The notes under the pieces were generated by a model. The model made no database searches. It worked only from the letters and a program-made list of their open reading frames with translations, and was not told the origin of the DNA. This document shows positions 17,265-24,598 of a DNA stretch of 38,118 nucleotides, piece after piece. The stretch is from an uncultured bacterium. Its GTDB lineage: Bacteria > Bacillota > Clostridia > Lachnospirales > Lachnospiraceae. The translations under genes and the position numbers were made by a program. The stretch's first letter is position 1. The number at the start of each line of letters is the position of its first letter. The stretch covers positions 1-38,118 of the forward strand of contig CAJMON010000027.1 of NCBI GenBank assembly GCA_905214955.1. The letters are read 5' to 3'.

Positions 17265-17276
17265 GAGACAGTTCAA
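17248..17276 (-). promoter_or_regulatory. Putative promoter of BMP-phosphoesterase operon
   Basis: Read on the minus strand, TTGAAC (17276-17271) and TATGAT (17253-17248) have ideal 17-bp spacing. The predicted leader is about 107 nt long and includes an AATGG/CCATT inverted repeat, leaving room for post-initiation control. Confidence 0.65.
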
Positions 17277-17316
17277 GCAAAATCACGGGCTGTTTCAGAA
17301 AGAAAAGGAGAAACAT

Positions 17317-17784
17317 ATGATTCTTACCACACTGTGTTATATGGAAAAAGACGACAGCTATCTGATGCTCCACAGAGTCAAGAAAAAAGTGGATGTGAAC
17401 AAGGATAAATGGATTGGAATCGGGGGGAAATTTGAGAAGGACGAAAGCCCGGAAGAGTGCTTGCTGCGGGAGGCAAAAGAAGAGACCGGAACCACCCTCA
17501 CTTCTTTTCGGCTGCGGGGCGTGATCACCTTTGTGTGCGAGCCCTGGGAGAGCGAGTGCATGTTTTTGTATACTGCAGATGCATGGGAAGGGGAGATTGG
17601 AACCTGCAGCGAAGGCACCCTGGAATGGGTAAAAAAAGAGGACATTGAAAAACGGAATCTGTGGGAAGGAGACAAGATTTTCTTTCGGCTGCTGCAAGAA
17701 AATAGACCATTTTTCTCATTGAAAATGGTCTATGATCAGGATGTGCTGACCTATGCAGCATTGGACGGCGTACAGATCCGCTGA
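17317..17784 (+). CDS. Nudix hydrolase, MutT/8-oxo-dGTP diphosphatase-like
   Basis: Protein of 155 aa with a complete Nudix box: G37-x5-E43-x7-R51-E52-A-K-E55-E56-x-G58. The family hydrolyses nucleoside diphosphates linked to another moiety. The sequence KWIGIGGKFE and the short N-terminus starting ILTTLCYMEKD are typical of the MutT-like group that cleaves oxidised dGTP, but substrate cannot be read from the motif. GGAGAAAC precedes the ATG. It converges on the cell-wall-binding protein gene; only a weak 5-bp hairpin (ATAAC/GTTAT) with a T-run separates them at about 17784-17814. It is divergent from the BMP-phosphoesterase operon. Confidence 0.9.
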   Translation: MILTTLCYMEKDDSYLMLHRVKKKVDVNKDKWIGIGGKFEKDESPEECLLREAKEETGTTLTSFRLRGVITFVCEPWESECMFLYTADAWEGEIGTCSEGTLEWVKKEDIEKRNLWEGDKIFFRLLQENRPFFSLKMVYDQDVLTYAALDGVQIR

Positions 17785-17802
17785 TAACAGGAACACAAAT
17801 AG

Positions 17803-18510
17803 TTATTTTTTTGTAGATTTTCGTACTTTTTTGATGATTTCTCCGTCTTTGTCAAAGGTATAGCGGTATTTTCCAATGGTCATCGTGCGGTTTACAATCA
17901 TCTTTCCGGTGCGGCCAACATAACGTTTTCCGATGAAAGAAGATTTGGCCATGTATCCATTCCGGTAAAAATAATACCAGCTGCCTTTGTAGCAGAGCCA
18001 CTGACTGGCTGCATAAGAGCCGTCCGCCTGAAGAAAGCGGGTGCCTTTTGCAGTCTTTTTCATACCAGATTTGACTTTTTTGTTGTAATTGGGAATCTGA
18101 CGTCCGTCAGCGCCTACGTAGGACTTGATGCCTTCAGAATCTGTGACCCAGCGCTTCTTGGCCATCTTGCCATTTTTCAGAAGATAATATTTTCCCTGCA
18201 CGCCGGAAACCCAGGATTCGGTCACCATGGCACCGCTGGCATTGAAATAATACCAGTCATTTTTAACTTTGGTCCAGCCGGTGGAGACGTATCCGTTCTT
18301 ATCAAAATAGTAGGTGTAGCCCTTGTAAGTCAAAAACCGGGATTTCACAGGCTTCTTGGTATCGGTATTGATCAGCTGTAAGTGACCGTTGCTGTCAATG
18401 GAGGACCACTGATAACTGGCAGCTGAGACAGCTAAGGGGCTGAAACAGAACACGGCCAGAATCAAAAACAGCGGACAGATATGTAAAAATTTTTTGTGAA
18501 GTATTTTCAT
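17803..18510 (-). CDS. Secreted protein with cell-wall-binding (choline-binding-type) repeats
   Basis: Protein of 235 aa. An N-terminal signal peptide (basic KILHKKF, hydrophobic core, AVSA before ASYQW near residue 31) directs export. The mature region is made of aromatic repeats of the CW_binding type: YKGYTYYFDKNGYVSTGW, KNDWYYFNASGAMV, QGKYYLLKNGKMAKKRW, YKGSWYYFYRNGYM and KYRYTFDKDGEI. Such repeats bind choline or other cell-envelope sugars. No catalytic domain is present, so it is either an adhesin/wall-anchored structural protein or a binding module only. A good promoter lies upstream (18553-18581, minus strand) and GAAAGGAG precedes the ATG. Confidence 0.85.
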   Translation of the reverse strand: MKILHKKFLHICPLFLILAVFCFSPLAVSAASYQWSSIDSNGHLQLINTDTKKPVKSRFLTYKGYTYYFDKNGYVSTGWTKVKNDWYYFNASGAMVTESWVSGVQGKYYLLKNGKMAKKRWVTDSEGIKSYVGADGRQIPNYNKKVKSGMKKTAKGTRFLQADGSYAASQWLCYKGSWYYFYRNGYMAKSSFIGKRYVGRTGKMIVNRTMTIGKYRYTFDKDGEIIKKVRKSTKK

Positions 18511-18552
18511 AAGTGTCTCCTTTCACTTCATTTCCGCACAGATACTGAAATC

Positions 18553-18581
18553 ATTATGACATAATTTTCAGGCAGTGACAA
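18553..18581 (-). promoter_or_regulatory. Promoter of cell-wall-binding protein gene
   Basis: On the minus strand TTGTCA (18581-18576) and CATAAT (18558-18553) are 17 bp apart, close to the vegetative consensus. The predicted start site is about 35 bp before the gene's ATG. Confidence 0.65.
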
Positions 18582-18605
18582 GGCGTGAAATTCTTATAAA
18601 ATCTT

Positions 18606-18704
18606 AAGATGCCAGGATGCTGTGTGCCAATGGCACACAGCACCGGTCGAAGTGGCACCAGAGATGTGGAAGTACGAAGTACCAAACAATCCGTAAGGCA
18701 TCTT
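18606..18704. repeat. Structured intergenic element with inverted ends
   Basis: A 99-bp noncoding element bounded by perfect 8-bp inverted ends (AAGATGCC at 18606-18613, GGCATCTT at 18697-18704). Inside are a strong 10-bp hairpin with a 3-nt loop at 18619-18641 (GCTGTGTGCC / GGCACACAGC) and a tandem 7-mer GAAGTAC at 18669-18682. The palindrome ATCTTAAGAT abuts the left end. It lies between a promoter and the 3' end of the coat gene. It could be a miniature repeat element, a small RNA or an elaborate terminator; the sequence alone does not decide. Confidence 0.55.
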
Positions 18705-18718
18705 TTAAATGCTGATTA

Positions 18719-18967
18719 TCAGCCTTGAGAAAACAGCTGGCGCACGTGCTGGATTTCATCCGGAGCAGCCTGTGCAGCCGGCACATAATACTGTCTTGCC
18801 CGTGCGATCTGATAAATCTCTTCCTGGGAAGCCTCGCACTGATTGCGCATCTGCTTCAACATGTTTTTCAGCTGAGGATTTTCGGTCTGGCTGATCATTT
18901 CGCTCATGCGGACAAGCTCACTGTTGATACCAGCCAGTGTATCGCTTACCATTGCTTTTTCATTCAT
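18719..18967 (-). CDS. Small spore coat protein, CotF-like
   Basis: Helical protein of 82 aa (MNEKAMVSDTLAGINSELVR at the start, ending in an A-P-D-E-I-Q-H-V-R helix). It resembles one half of the CotF-type ferritin-like coat family, with the typical pattern of an N-terminal D-x-L-A-x-I-N helix and a YYVPAAQA segment near residues 60-67. The ATG at 18967 is preferred because AGGAGGTGAG lies directly before it; an in-frame GTG at 18976 falls inside that ribosome site. It follows the 62-aa gene at 18980-19168 by 12 bp and forms an operon with it. A GCTGAT-T-ATCAGC palindrome covers its stop codon. Assignment to spore coat is by family resemblance. Confidence 0.8.
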   Translation of the reverse strand: MNEKAMVSDTLAGINSELVRMSEMISQTENPQLKNMLKQMRNQCEASQEEIYQIARARQYYVPAAQAAPDEIQHVRQLFSQG

Positions 18968-18979
18968 CTTTCTCACCTC

Positions 18980-19168
18980 CTACTGCAGAAACTGCATCAG
19001 CTGCTGGCGGGACTGCATGGCAGACTGAGCGGATTTCTGGAAAAACTGACGCACTTCCGGGTCAGCAGCACGGGATGCGTACTCGGTCATTTTTGCATGG
19101 CTGGTGTCATAGCCGCCGATGAGGTGGCGGAGATTCTGCAGATCCAGCTCAGAAATTTGATTCATCAT
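18980..19168 (-). CDS. Small CotF-like spore coat-associated protein
   Basis: Protein of 62 aa, glutamine- and alanine-rich and probably all-helical (SELDLQNLRHLIGGYDTSHA, then EVRQFFQKSAQSAMQSRQQL). It resembles short CotF-family proteins that occur in pairs with the neighbouring gene. The start is taken at the double ATG at 19168/19165 because AGGAGG is positioned just upstream. The frame stays open for another 101 codons upstream to 19471, but that extension is not family-like and contains the intercistronic region after the flippase gene, so it is left out. It likely is expressed in the mother cell; no sigma-E or sigma-K promoter was convincingly recognised. Confidence 0.75.
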   Translation of the reverse strand: MMNQISELDLQNLRHLIGGYDTSHAKMTEYASRAADPEVRQFFQKSAQSAMQSRQQLMQFLQ

Positions 19169-19463
19169 GTGGATACCTCCTATAAAATGAACATGCCGCC
19201 TGATGGCAGCACAACCATACAGGAAAGTCAGCTGCTGCGCACTTTTGGCGCTTCCGCAGCTGCCGCCGTATTCGTAATTCGGGCTGCCGCCCTGCTTACT
19301 CATACGGTCTAGCCTGTCCGATATCCATGAATTCGCCCATGCAGGCATGGCTCTTTCATGGCTGCCGTCCAGGACTTTCATAGTAAAATGTGGAACGCAG
19401 GCAGTTTTGTATGGCGCCTGCCTGGTTGTTGAAACAGGAAAAGTATGTGCAGAAAGAAAAAAA
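19169..19463 (-). other. Gap between flippase and coat genes
   Basis: This 295-bp gap holds no gene that I can support. A 6-bp-stem hairpin (GCAGGC / GCCTGC) lies at 19397-19421, with a CATACAAAA string in its loop region on the minus strand that resembles a sigma-E -10. A second hairpin (GCTGCC-ATCA-GGCGGC, minus strand) lies about 30 bp before the coat-gene start. The minus-strand frame of the 62-aa coat gene remains open across the whole gap. Confidence 0.4.
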
Positions 19464-20957
19464 TTATACAACAGACCCTGATTGAAAAAAGAAGAAAAAG
19501 GTGCCGGTCATAACAAGTCCGGAGATCACAAGACGGAGAAAAGAAGAACAGCCAGGTATTCGAAGAAGCTTGTCAAAAAAAAGATAGACACCGGCGCTGA
19601 TTACAGAAGCAGCGCAGGGCTTTACAATCCAGGCAGCGGGATTAGCAGAAAAACGAAGCTTCCTCTTAAGAGACAAAAATGCAGAACAGGCCAGGAACAA
19701 TTCACTTGCAAGAAGCCCCCAGAGGCAGCTCTGAATGCCAAAGCGGGGAATGGCATACCATACAAACAAAAGCCGGATAACCAGAGAAAAAGCGTGCAGA
19801 AAAAAGGTAAGAAGCGTCTGTCCCATGCCATTTAAGATGCTGGTGAGGGTGACTGCCAGGTATAAAAACGGGCAGATCCAGGCAAGGGTAAGGAGAAAAG
19901 AGCCTGCAAGGGAAGAGTGAAAAAGCAGAAGGCCAAGCTCTTTCCCAGTCAGAAGAAACGCGGTGGTGCAGAAAATGCCAAGCCACATGCAGGCGGCTGT
20001 GGTGGAGGACACCGTGCGGCAGATGTGGTCCGTGCGGTTTAAGGAGGCATCCTCAGAAACGGATGGTAGCAGCATGACAGACAGGGCATTGGTAAGGGCA
20101 GAGGGAAAGAGAATCAGAGGAAGGGCCATGCCGGTGAGAACGCCGTACACGGAAAGGGCCTGGTCCCGAGACAGCCCAAAAGATATAAGATTTGCCGGAA
20201 TACAGACGGCTTCCACGCTTTGCAGAAGGGTCAATAGTCCCCGGCTGGCAGTCAAAGGCAGGGACATCTGGAGAATTTCCCGGAAGGCGGTTTTTGATGG
20301 AAGCATAGGCCGGGCGCCTTTTTGCTCGGTAAAGATCCACATGGTAATGGTAAACAGCGTGGAGACCAGCTCGCCCACCGTCATTCCAGCAGCAGCGATA
20401 ACAGGAGAAGGGGAAAGGCCTTTTTCCAGAAAAATACAGAAAACCAGAAAGGAAGCTCCGGTTCTGGCAGCCTGTTCCAGCAGCTGGGAGATGGCGGGAA
20501 TGGCGGTGCGTTTCAGACCGAAAAAGCAGCCGTGCAGGCAGGCATGGATGCAGCCAAAGGGAGCTGCGAAAGCGATGATTTTCAGCAGCTTGGCACAGGA
20601 TGGTTCCAGAAGCAGGTGAACAGAAATCCAGGAAGCCCGGGTGAACAGAAAAATGGCACACAAAGAAGAAGCACCCACAGACAGGCACAGTCCGGAAACC
20701 AGAATCTGTCTGGCATGTTTTAGATCACCGGAGGCGTGATACTGGGCAGTATATTTGGAAATGGCAGTCTGGATGCCGGAGGAAGACAGGGAAAAAGTCA
20801 TCACATACACTGGAAAAATCAGCTGATACAGGCCAACGCCTTTGGCACCGATGGTATATGACAGGAATATTCTATAGAAGAAACCGATGATGCGGCTGGC
20901 ACAGCCGGCAGCAGTAAGGATAAGGGCACCCTGCCAGAGAGAAGAAGTACGATTCAT
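19464..20957 (-). CDS. SpoVB-like polysaccharide/lipid flippase (MOP superfamily)
   Basis: Integral membrane protein of 497 aa with about 14 hydrophobic spans, as in the SpoVB/MurJ/Wzx group. The N-terminus (AAGCASRIIGFFYRIFLSYTIGAKGVGLYQLIFPVY) is characteristic of SpoVB-like proteins, which are thought to flip lipid-linked precursors for spore cortex or envelope synthesis. The neighbouring coat genes support a role in sporulation, but several paralogues usually occur per genome and this may not be the true spoVB. The ribosome site is weak (GCGGGACC). It is divergent from the Fe-S operon, with 137 bp between the two starts. Confidence 0.85.
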   Translation of the reverse strand: MNRTSSLWQGALILTAAGCASRIIGFFYRIFLSYTIGAKGVGLYQLIFPVYVMTFSLSSSGIQTAISKYTAQYHASGDLKHARQILVSGLCLSVGASSLCAIFLFTRASWISVHLLLEPSCAKLLKIIAFAAPFGCIHACLHGCFFGLKRTAIPAISQLLEQAARTGASFLVFCIFLEKGLSPSPVIAAAGMTVGELVSTLFTITMWIFTEQKGARPMLPSKTAFREILQMSLPLTASRGLLTLLQSVEAVCIPANLISFGLSRDQALSVYGVLTGMALPLILFPSALTNALSVMLLPSVSEDASLNRTDHICRTVSSTTAACMWLGIFCTTAFLLTGKELGLLLFHSSLAGSFLLTLAWICPFLYLAVTLTSILNGMGQTLLTFFLHAFSLVIRLLFVWYAIPRFGIQSCLWGLLASELFLACSAFLSLKRKLRFSANPAAWIVKPCAASVISAGVYLFFDKLLRIPGCSSFLRLVISGLVMTGTFFFFFQSGSVV

Positions 20958-21002
20958 AGAAGCGGTCCCGCTTTTTTCTTTCAGTATATTACAGCCGGGG
21001 GC

Positions 21003-21031
21003 TTGACAGAACCGTTTTCAGATGTTATATT
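21003..21031 (+). promoter_or_regulatory. Promoter of iscR-nifS-nifU-mnmA operon
   Basis: TTGACA at 21003-21008, a 17-bp spacer and TATATT at 21026-21031 form a near-consensus vegetative promoter. The expected transcription start is near 21038, about 57 bp before iscR. Confidence 0.85.
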
Positions 21032-21043
21032 CGAAAAGTGAAA

Positions 21044-21062
21044 TCCGAGCAAAATAGTCGGA
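21044..21062 (+). promoter_or_regulatory. Candidate Rrf2/IscR operator
   Basis: An inverted repeat TCCGA-N9-TCGGA lies just after the predicted transcription start and is flanked by AAA and AAT, giving an AAATCCGA...TCGGAAAT site. Its position would let the first gene's product repress its own operon by blocking elongation or promoter escape. Confidence 0.55.
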
Positions 21063-21094
21063 AATAGTTAGCGGGAAGAAATAAAGGTGGTTTC

Positions 21095-21574
21095 ATGAAC
21101 TTTTCCACAAAAGGAAGATATGGTCTGCGGGCCATGATTGATCTGGCAGTCCACAGTGAGGAAGCAGTTCCTATCAGCAGCATTGCCGCCAGAGAGAACA
21201 TTTCAGAATGCTATCTGGAACAGCTTGCAGCGAAGCTGAAAAAAGCAGGTCTGGTGGTGAGCACAAGAGGAGCCCAGGGAGGTTACCGGCTGGCAAGGCC
21301 ATCCAGTGAGATTTCCGTAGGGGATGTTCTGCGGGCACTGGAAGGCAGTGTGAATGCGGTGGAGTGTCCAGGACTGCTGGAAGAAGAAAGCTGCCAGAAT
21401 TCGGAGTGCTGTGCCGCAAGATCCGTGTGGCAGAAGATCAATGACAGCATTACCAAGGCGGTGGATGACATTGATCTGGCACAGCTTGCAGAAGAAAGCA
21501 GGCGGGCGCGTGCTCAGTTCGCAGAGGCGAAAGCCGCAGAAAAAGCAGCAGATCCTTGCAAAGGAGTTCAGTAA
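21095..21574 (+). CDS. iscR: Rrf2-family Fe-S cluster regulator (IscR-like)
   Basis: Protein of 159 aa with an N-terminal winged helix (STKGRYGLRAMIDLAVHS, then STRGAQGGYRLARP as the wing at residues 56-69). Cysteines C91, C100, C105 and C106 sit in the region where IscR binds a [2Fe-2S] cluster (ECPGLLEEESCQNSECC). Immediately downstream are cysteine desulfurase and scaffold genes, so it probably measures cluster status and adjusts their transcription through the inverted repeat at 21044-21062. CymR-type Rrf2 regulators lack these cysteines, which favours IscR. The C-terminal extension (residues 125-159) is charged and alanine-rich, somewhat longer than usual. The ribosome site is AAAGGTGG. 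Confidence 0.9.
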   Translation: MNFSTKGRYGLRAMIDLAVHSEEAVPISSIAARENISECYLEQLAAKLKKAGLVVSTRGAQGGYRLARPSSEISVGDVLRALEGSVNAVECPGLLEEESCQNSECCAARSVWQKINDSITKAVDDIDLAQLAEESRRARAQFAEAKAAEKAADPCKGVQ

Positions 21575-21620
21575 ACTTGGCAGACTTAAGAGAAAAGAAA
21601 AACAAGTAGGAGATTTCAAA

Positions 21621-22802
21621 ATGAAAAAATTAATTTATTTGGATAATGCAGCCACAACAAAGACAGCACCGGAGGTTGTAGAGGCCATGCTTCCGTACTT
21701 TACGGAATTTTACGGCAATCCCTCCAGTATTTATGATTTTTCAGCCAGCAGCAAACAGGCAGTAGATAAAGCAAGAGGCATCGCAGCAGATGCCCTGGGC
21801 GCAAACAAAGACGAGATTTATTTCACAGCAGGCGGTTCCGAGTCTGATAACTGGGCATTAAAAGCTACTGCAGAAGCTTATCAGAGCAAAGGAAAACACA
21901 TCATCACCAGCAAGATTGAACATCATGCCATTCTCCATACCTGCGAGTGGCTGGAGAAACAGGGCTATGAGATCACCTACCTGGATGTGGATGAAAACGG
22001 TGTTGTCAAGCTGGATGAACTGAAAAAAGCCATCCGCCCGGACACCATCCTGATCTCTGTGATGTTTGCCAACAACGAAATCGGAACCATTCAGCCCATC
22101 AAAGAGATCGGTGAAATTGCAAAAGAACACGGCATTCTGTTCCATACCGATGCAGTTCAGGCTTTCGGACAGGTGCCCATTGATGTCAATGAATACCACA
22201 TTGACATGCTCAGTGCCAGCGGTCACAAATTAAACGGCCCTAAAGGAATCGGCTTTTTATATATCCGCAAGGGAGTAAAAATCCGTTCTCTGATTCATGG
22301 AGGCGCACAGGAGCGCAAGCGCCGTGCAGGCACCGAAAATGTACCGGGTATTGTAGGACTTGGAAAAGCAGTAGAGCGTGCTATTGCCACCATGGAAGCG
22401 CGTACTGCAAAAGAGCGGGAAACCAGAGATTACCTGATTGACCGTGTTTTAAAGGAAATTCCGTACACCAGACTGAACGGCCACAGAACCTTACGTCTGC
22501 CCAACAACGCAAACTTCAGTTTCCAGTTTGTAGAGGGAGAATCCATGCTGATTATGCTGGATATGAAAGGCATCTGCGGTTCCAGCGGATCTGCATGTAC
22601 TTCAGGCTCCTTAGACCCGTCCCATGTACTGCTTGCCATCGGCCTGCCTCATGAGATTGCACACGGTTCCCTGCGTCTGACGCTGAACGAAGAGATCGAA
22701 AAAGCAGACATTGATTTTGTTGTGGAGGCTTTAAAAGATATTATCGAGCGTCTGCGCAGCATGTCCCCATTATACGAAGATTTTGTAAAGAAAAACAACT
22801 AA
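21621..22802 (+). CDS. nifS: Cysteine desulfurase NifS
   Basis: PLP-dependent enzyme (393 aa) that removes sulfur from cysteine and passes it as persulfide to the scaffold NifU and to MnmA. Visible features are the N-terminal YLDNAATTKT, HHAILH (cofactor stacking histidine), SGHKLNGPKG with PLP-binding K203, and the loop cysteine C326 in SSGSACTSGSLDPSHVL. ATG 21621 is selected because TAGGAG precedes it; the same frame extends upstream to 21354 only by overlapping iscR out of frame. It lies 46 bp after iscR. The short cysteine loop and SGSLDPSHVL ending place it in the NifS/IscS class I group. Confidence 0.95.
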   Translation: MKKLIYLDNAATTKTAPEVVEAMLPYFTEFYGNPSSIYDFSASSKQAVDKARGIAADALGANKDEIYFTAGGSESDNWALKATAEAYQSKGKHIITSKIEHHAILHTCEWLEKQGYEITYLDVDENGVVKLDELKKAIRPDTILISVMFANNEIGTIQPIKEIGEIAKEHGILFHTDAVQAFGQVPIDVNEYHIDMLSASGHKLNGPKGIGFLYIRKGVKIRSLIHGGAQERKRRAGTENVPGIVGLGKAVERAIATMEARTAKERETRDYLIDRVLKEIPYTRLNGHRTLRLPNNANFSFQFVEGESMLIMLDMKGICGSSGSACTSGSLDPSHVLLAIGLPHEIAHGSLRLTLNEEIEKADIDFVVEALKDIIERLRSMSPLYEDFVKKNN

Positions 22803-22841
22803 CACGCTCTAGAAAATGAAAATACGGAGGAATTTTGAAGC

Positions 22842-23279
22842 ATGTACAGCGAAAAAGTAATGGATCATTTTCAGCATCCTAGAAATGTAGGAGAAATTGA
22901 AAACGCCAGCGGTGTAGGAACCGTAGGAAATGCCAAATGCGGCGATATCATGAGAATTTACCTGGATGTAGATGACAATCAGGTTATCCAGGATGTAAAA
23001 TTTAAAACTTTTGGCTGCGGTGCAGCCGTTGCCACCAGCAGTATGGCTACCGAGATGGTAAAAGGAAAAACCATTTATGAAGCACTGAAGATTACCAACA
23101 AAGCCGTGATGGAAGCCTTAGACGGACTTCCCCCTGTGAAAGTACACTGTTCTCTGCTGGCAGAAGAAGCCATCCATGCAGCACTGTGGGATTATGCACA
23201 GAAAAACGGCATTGAGATTGAAGGTCTGAAAAAACCCAAGGCTGATATCCATGACGGTGAAGAGGAAGAGGAATACTAA
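22842..23279 (+). CDS. nifU: Fe-S cluster scaffold protein NifU/IscU
   Basis: Scaffold (145 aa) on which Fe-S clusters are assembled. The three ligand cysteines are C33 (NAKCGD), C59 (TFGCGAA) and C103 (VHCSLLAEEA), with the YSEKVMDHFQHPRN N-terminus typical of NifU-like clostridial proteins. It lacks the central ferredoxin and C-terminal domains of full-length NifU and has an acidic tail ending EEEEEY. CGGAGG precedes the ATG. It lies between nifS and mnmA in one operon. Confidence 0.95.
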   Translation: MYSEKVMDHFQHPRNVGEIENASGVGTVGNAKCGDIMRIYLDVDDNQVIQDVKFKTFGCGAAVATSSMATEMVKGKTIYEALKITNKAVMEALDGLPPVKVHCSLLAEEAIHAALWDYAQKNGIEIEGLKKPKADIHDGEEEEEY

Positions 23280-23284
23280 AGCGC

Positions 23285-24373
23285 ATGTCAGAAAAGAAAA
23301 AAGTCGTAGTGGGAATGTCCGGAGGAGTGGATTCCTCCGTGGCTGCCTGGCTGTTAAAAGAACAGGGATACGATGTCATTGGCGTGACCATGCAGATCTG
23401 GCAGGATGAGGATGAATTTACCCAGGAAGCCAATGGCGGATGCTGTGGATTAAGTGCGGTGGATGATGCCAGAAGAGTGGCGGCTTCCCTTGGAATTCCT
23501 TACTATGTCATGAACTTCAAAAAGGAGTTCAAAGAAAATGTCATGGATTACTTTGTGGCAGAATATCTGGCGGGCAGAACTCCCAATCCCTGTATTGCCT
23601 GCAACCGCTATGTAAAGTGGGAGTCTCTTCTTAAGCGCAGCCTGCAGATTGGAGCCGATTATATTGCCACCGGACATTATGCAAGAATTGTCCATTTGGA
23701 AAATGGCCGGTATGCCCTGGAGCATTCTGTGACTGCGGCAAAGGATCAGACCTATGCCTTGTACAATCTGACACAGGAACAGCTGTCCAGAACACTGATG
23801 CCGGTAGGAGATTACAGCAAGGATGAGATCCGTGCCATTGCAGAGAAAATCGGCTTGACAGTGGCTCACAAGCCGGACAGCCAGGAGATCTGTTTTGTGC
23901 CGGATCAGGATTATGCCGGCTTCATTGACCAGACCACTGGAAAGAAGATGCCGGAAGGCAATTTTGTCACTCCGGATGGAAAGGTCATCGGCAGACACAA
24001 GGGTATCACCCACTATACGGTAGGACAGCGGAAAAAGCTGGGCCTTGCTATGGGGCATCCGGTGTTTGTCAGCGAGATCCGCCCCAAGACCAATGAAGTG
24101 GTGATTGGAGAAAATGAAGATATTTTCCGCCATGTCCTTTATGCAGACCGCCTGAATTTCATGTCCCAGGCAGACCTGACAGAGCCGAAAGAACTGGTGG
24201 CCAAGATCCGTTACAACCACAAAGGCTCGCCCTGCCTGGTTGAAAAAGTGGGCGAAGACCAGATCAAATGCACATTCCCGGATGCACAGCGGGCCATTAC
24301 CCCTGGACAGGCGGTGGTGCTCTATGACGGTGACTATGTGTTTGGCGGAGGAACCATTCTTCGGTCGGTATAA
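23285..24373 (+). CDS. mnmA: tRNA-specific 2-thiouridylase MnmA
   Basis: Enzyme (362 aa) that makes 2-thiouridine at the wobble position of Lys, Glu and Gln tRNAs using sulfur from the desulfurase. The PP-loop SGGVDSS (12-18) binds ATP; the catalytic pair is C103 (NPCIACNRYVKW) and C203 (SQEICFVPD). Other family segments are GADYIATGHYAR and KDQTYALYNL. It starts 5 bp after nifU with no strong ribosome site of its own (purine-rich GAGGAAGAGG about 15-20 bp upstream), so translation is probably coupled. Placement in the isc operon fits direct sulfur supply. A terminator follows. Confidence 0.96.
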   Translation: MSEKKKVVVGMSGGVDSSVAAWLLKEQGYDVIGVTMQIWQDEDEFTQEANGGCCGLSAVDDARRVAASLGIPYYVMNFKKEFKENVMDYFVAEYLAGRTPNPCIACNRYVKWESLLKRSLQIGADYIATGHYARIVHLENGRYALEHSVTAAKDQTYALYNLTQEQLSRTLMPVGDYSKDEIRAIAEKIGLTVAHKPDSQEICFVPDQDYAGFIDQTTGKKMPEGNFVTPDGKVIGRHKGITHYTVGQRKKLGLAMGHPVFVSEIRPKTNEVVIGENEDIFRHVLYADRLNFMSQADLTEPKELVAKIRYNHKGSPCLVEKVGEDQIKCTFPDAQRAITPGQAVVLYDGDYVFGGGTILRSV

Positions 24374-24386
24374 AAGTAAAATAGAG

Positions 24387-24442
24387 AATCCAGTACAGGA
24401 TGGAATGCTTGAATAAGTATCCGGACTGTGCTGGATTTTTTT
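24387..24442 (+). terminator. Rho-independent terminator of isc-mnmA operon
   Basis: AATCCAGTACAG (24387-24398) pairs with CTGTGCTGGATT (24426-24437), with one G-U pair and a long loop, followed by a run of T. A small CATCCC/GGGATG hairpin follows at 24460-24478. Confidence 0.75.
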
Positions 24443-24500
24443 GATTGAAGGTAGATACGCATCCCTCTCGGCGGGATGTCAAGCGGCTGCGAAAGTTTGC

Positions 24501-24529
24501 TTTACTCTGCTGGCTTGGAATGCTAGAAT
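24501..24529 (+). promoter_or_regulatory. Promoter of GH88 gene
   Basis: TAGAAT at 24524-24529 is preceded by TGC, giving an extended -10 (TGnTAnnnT). TTTACT at 24501-24506 is a partial -35 with a 17-bp spacer. The leader to the ATG is about 62 nt and contains a GATGC/GCATC inverted repeat. Confidence 0.5.
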
Positions 24530-24598
24530 GAAAAGAAAAGGGTTGTGTGAGATGCCGGGGGGTGTCCAAAAGCAGCATCAGAAAGGAATGGAGCAGGT

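Noticed and set aside
17176..17697. Minus-strand frame of 173 codons across the Nudix gene
   Set aside because: The plus strand encodes a complete Nudix box; the minus frame has no family features and covers the promoter region.
19963..20619. Plus-strand open frame of 218 codons
   Set aside because: Antisense to the flippase gene, which has the expected multi-span pattern.
23450..24220. Minus-strand open frame of 256 codons
   Set aside because: Lies wholly within mnmA, whose catalytic motifs are intact; composition is that of a shadow frame.
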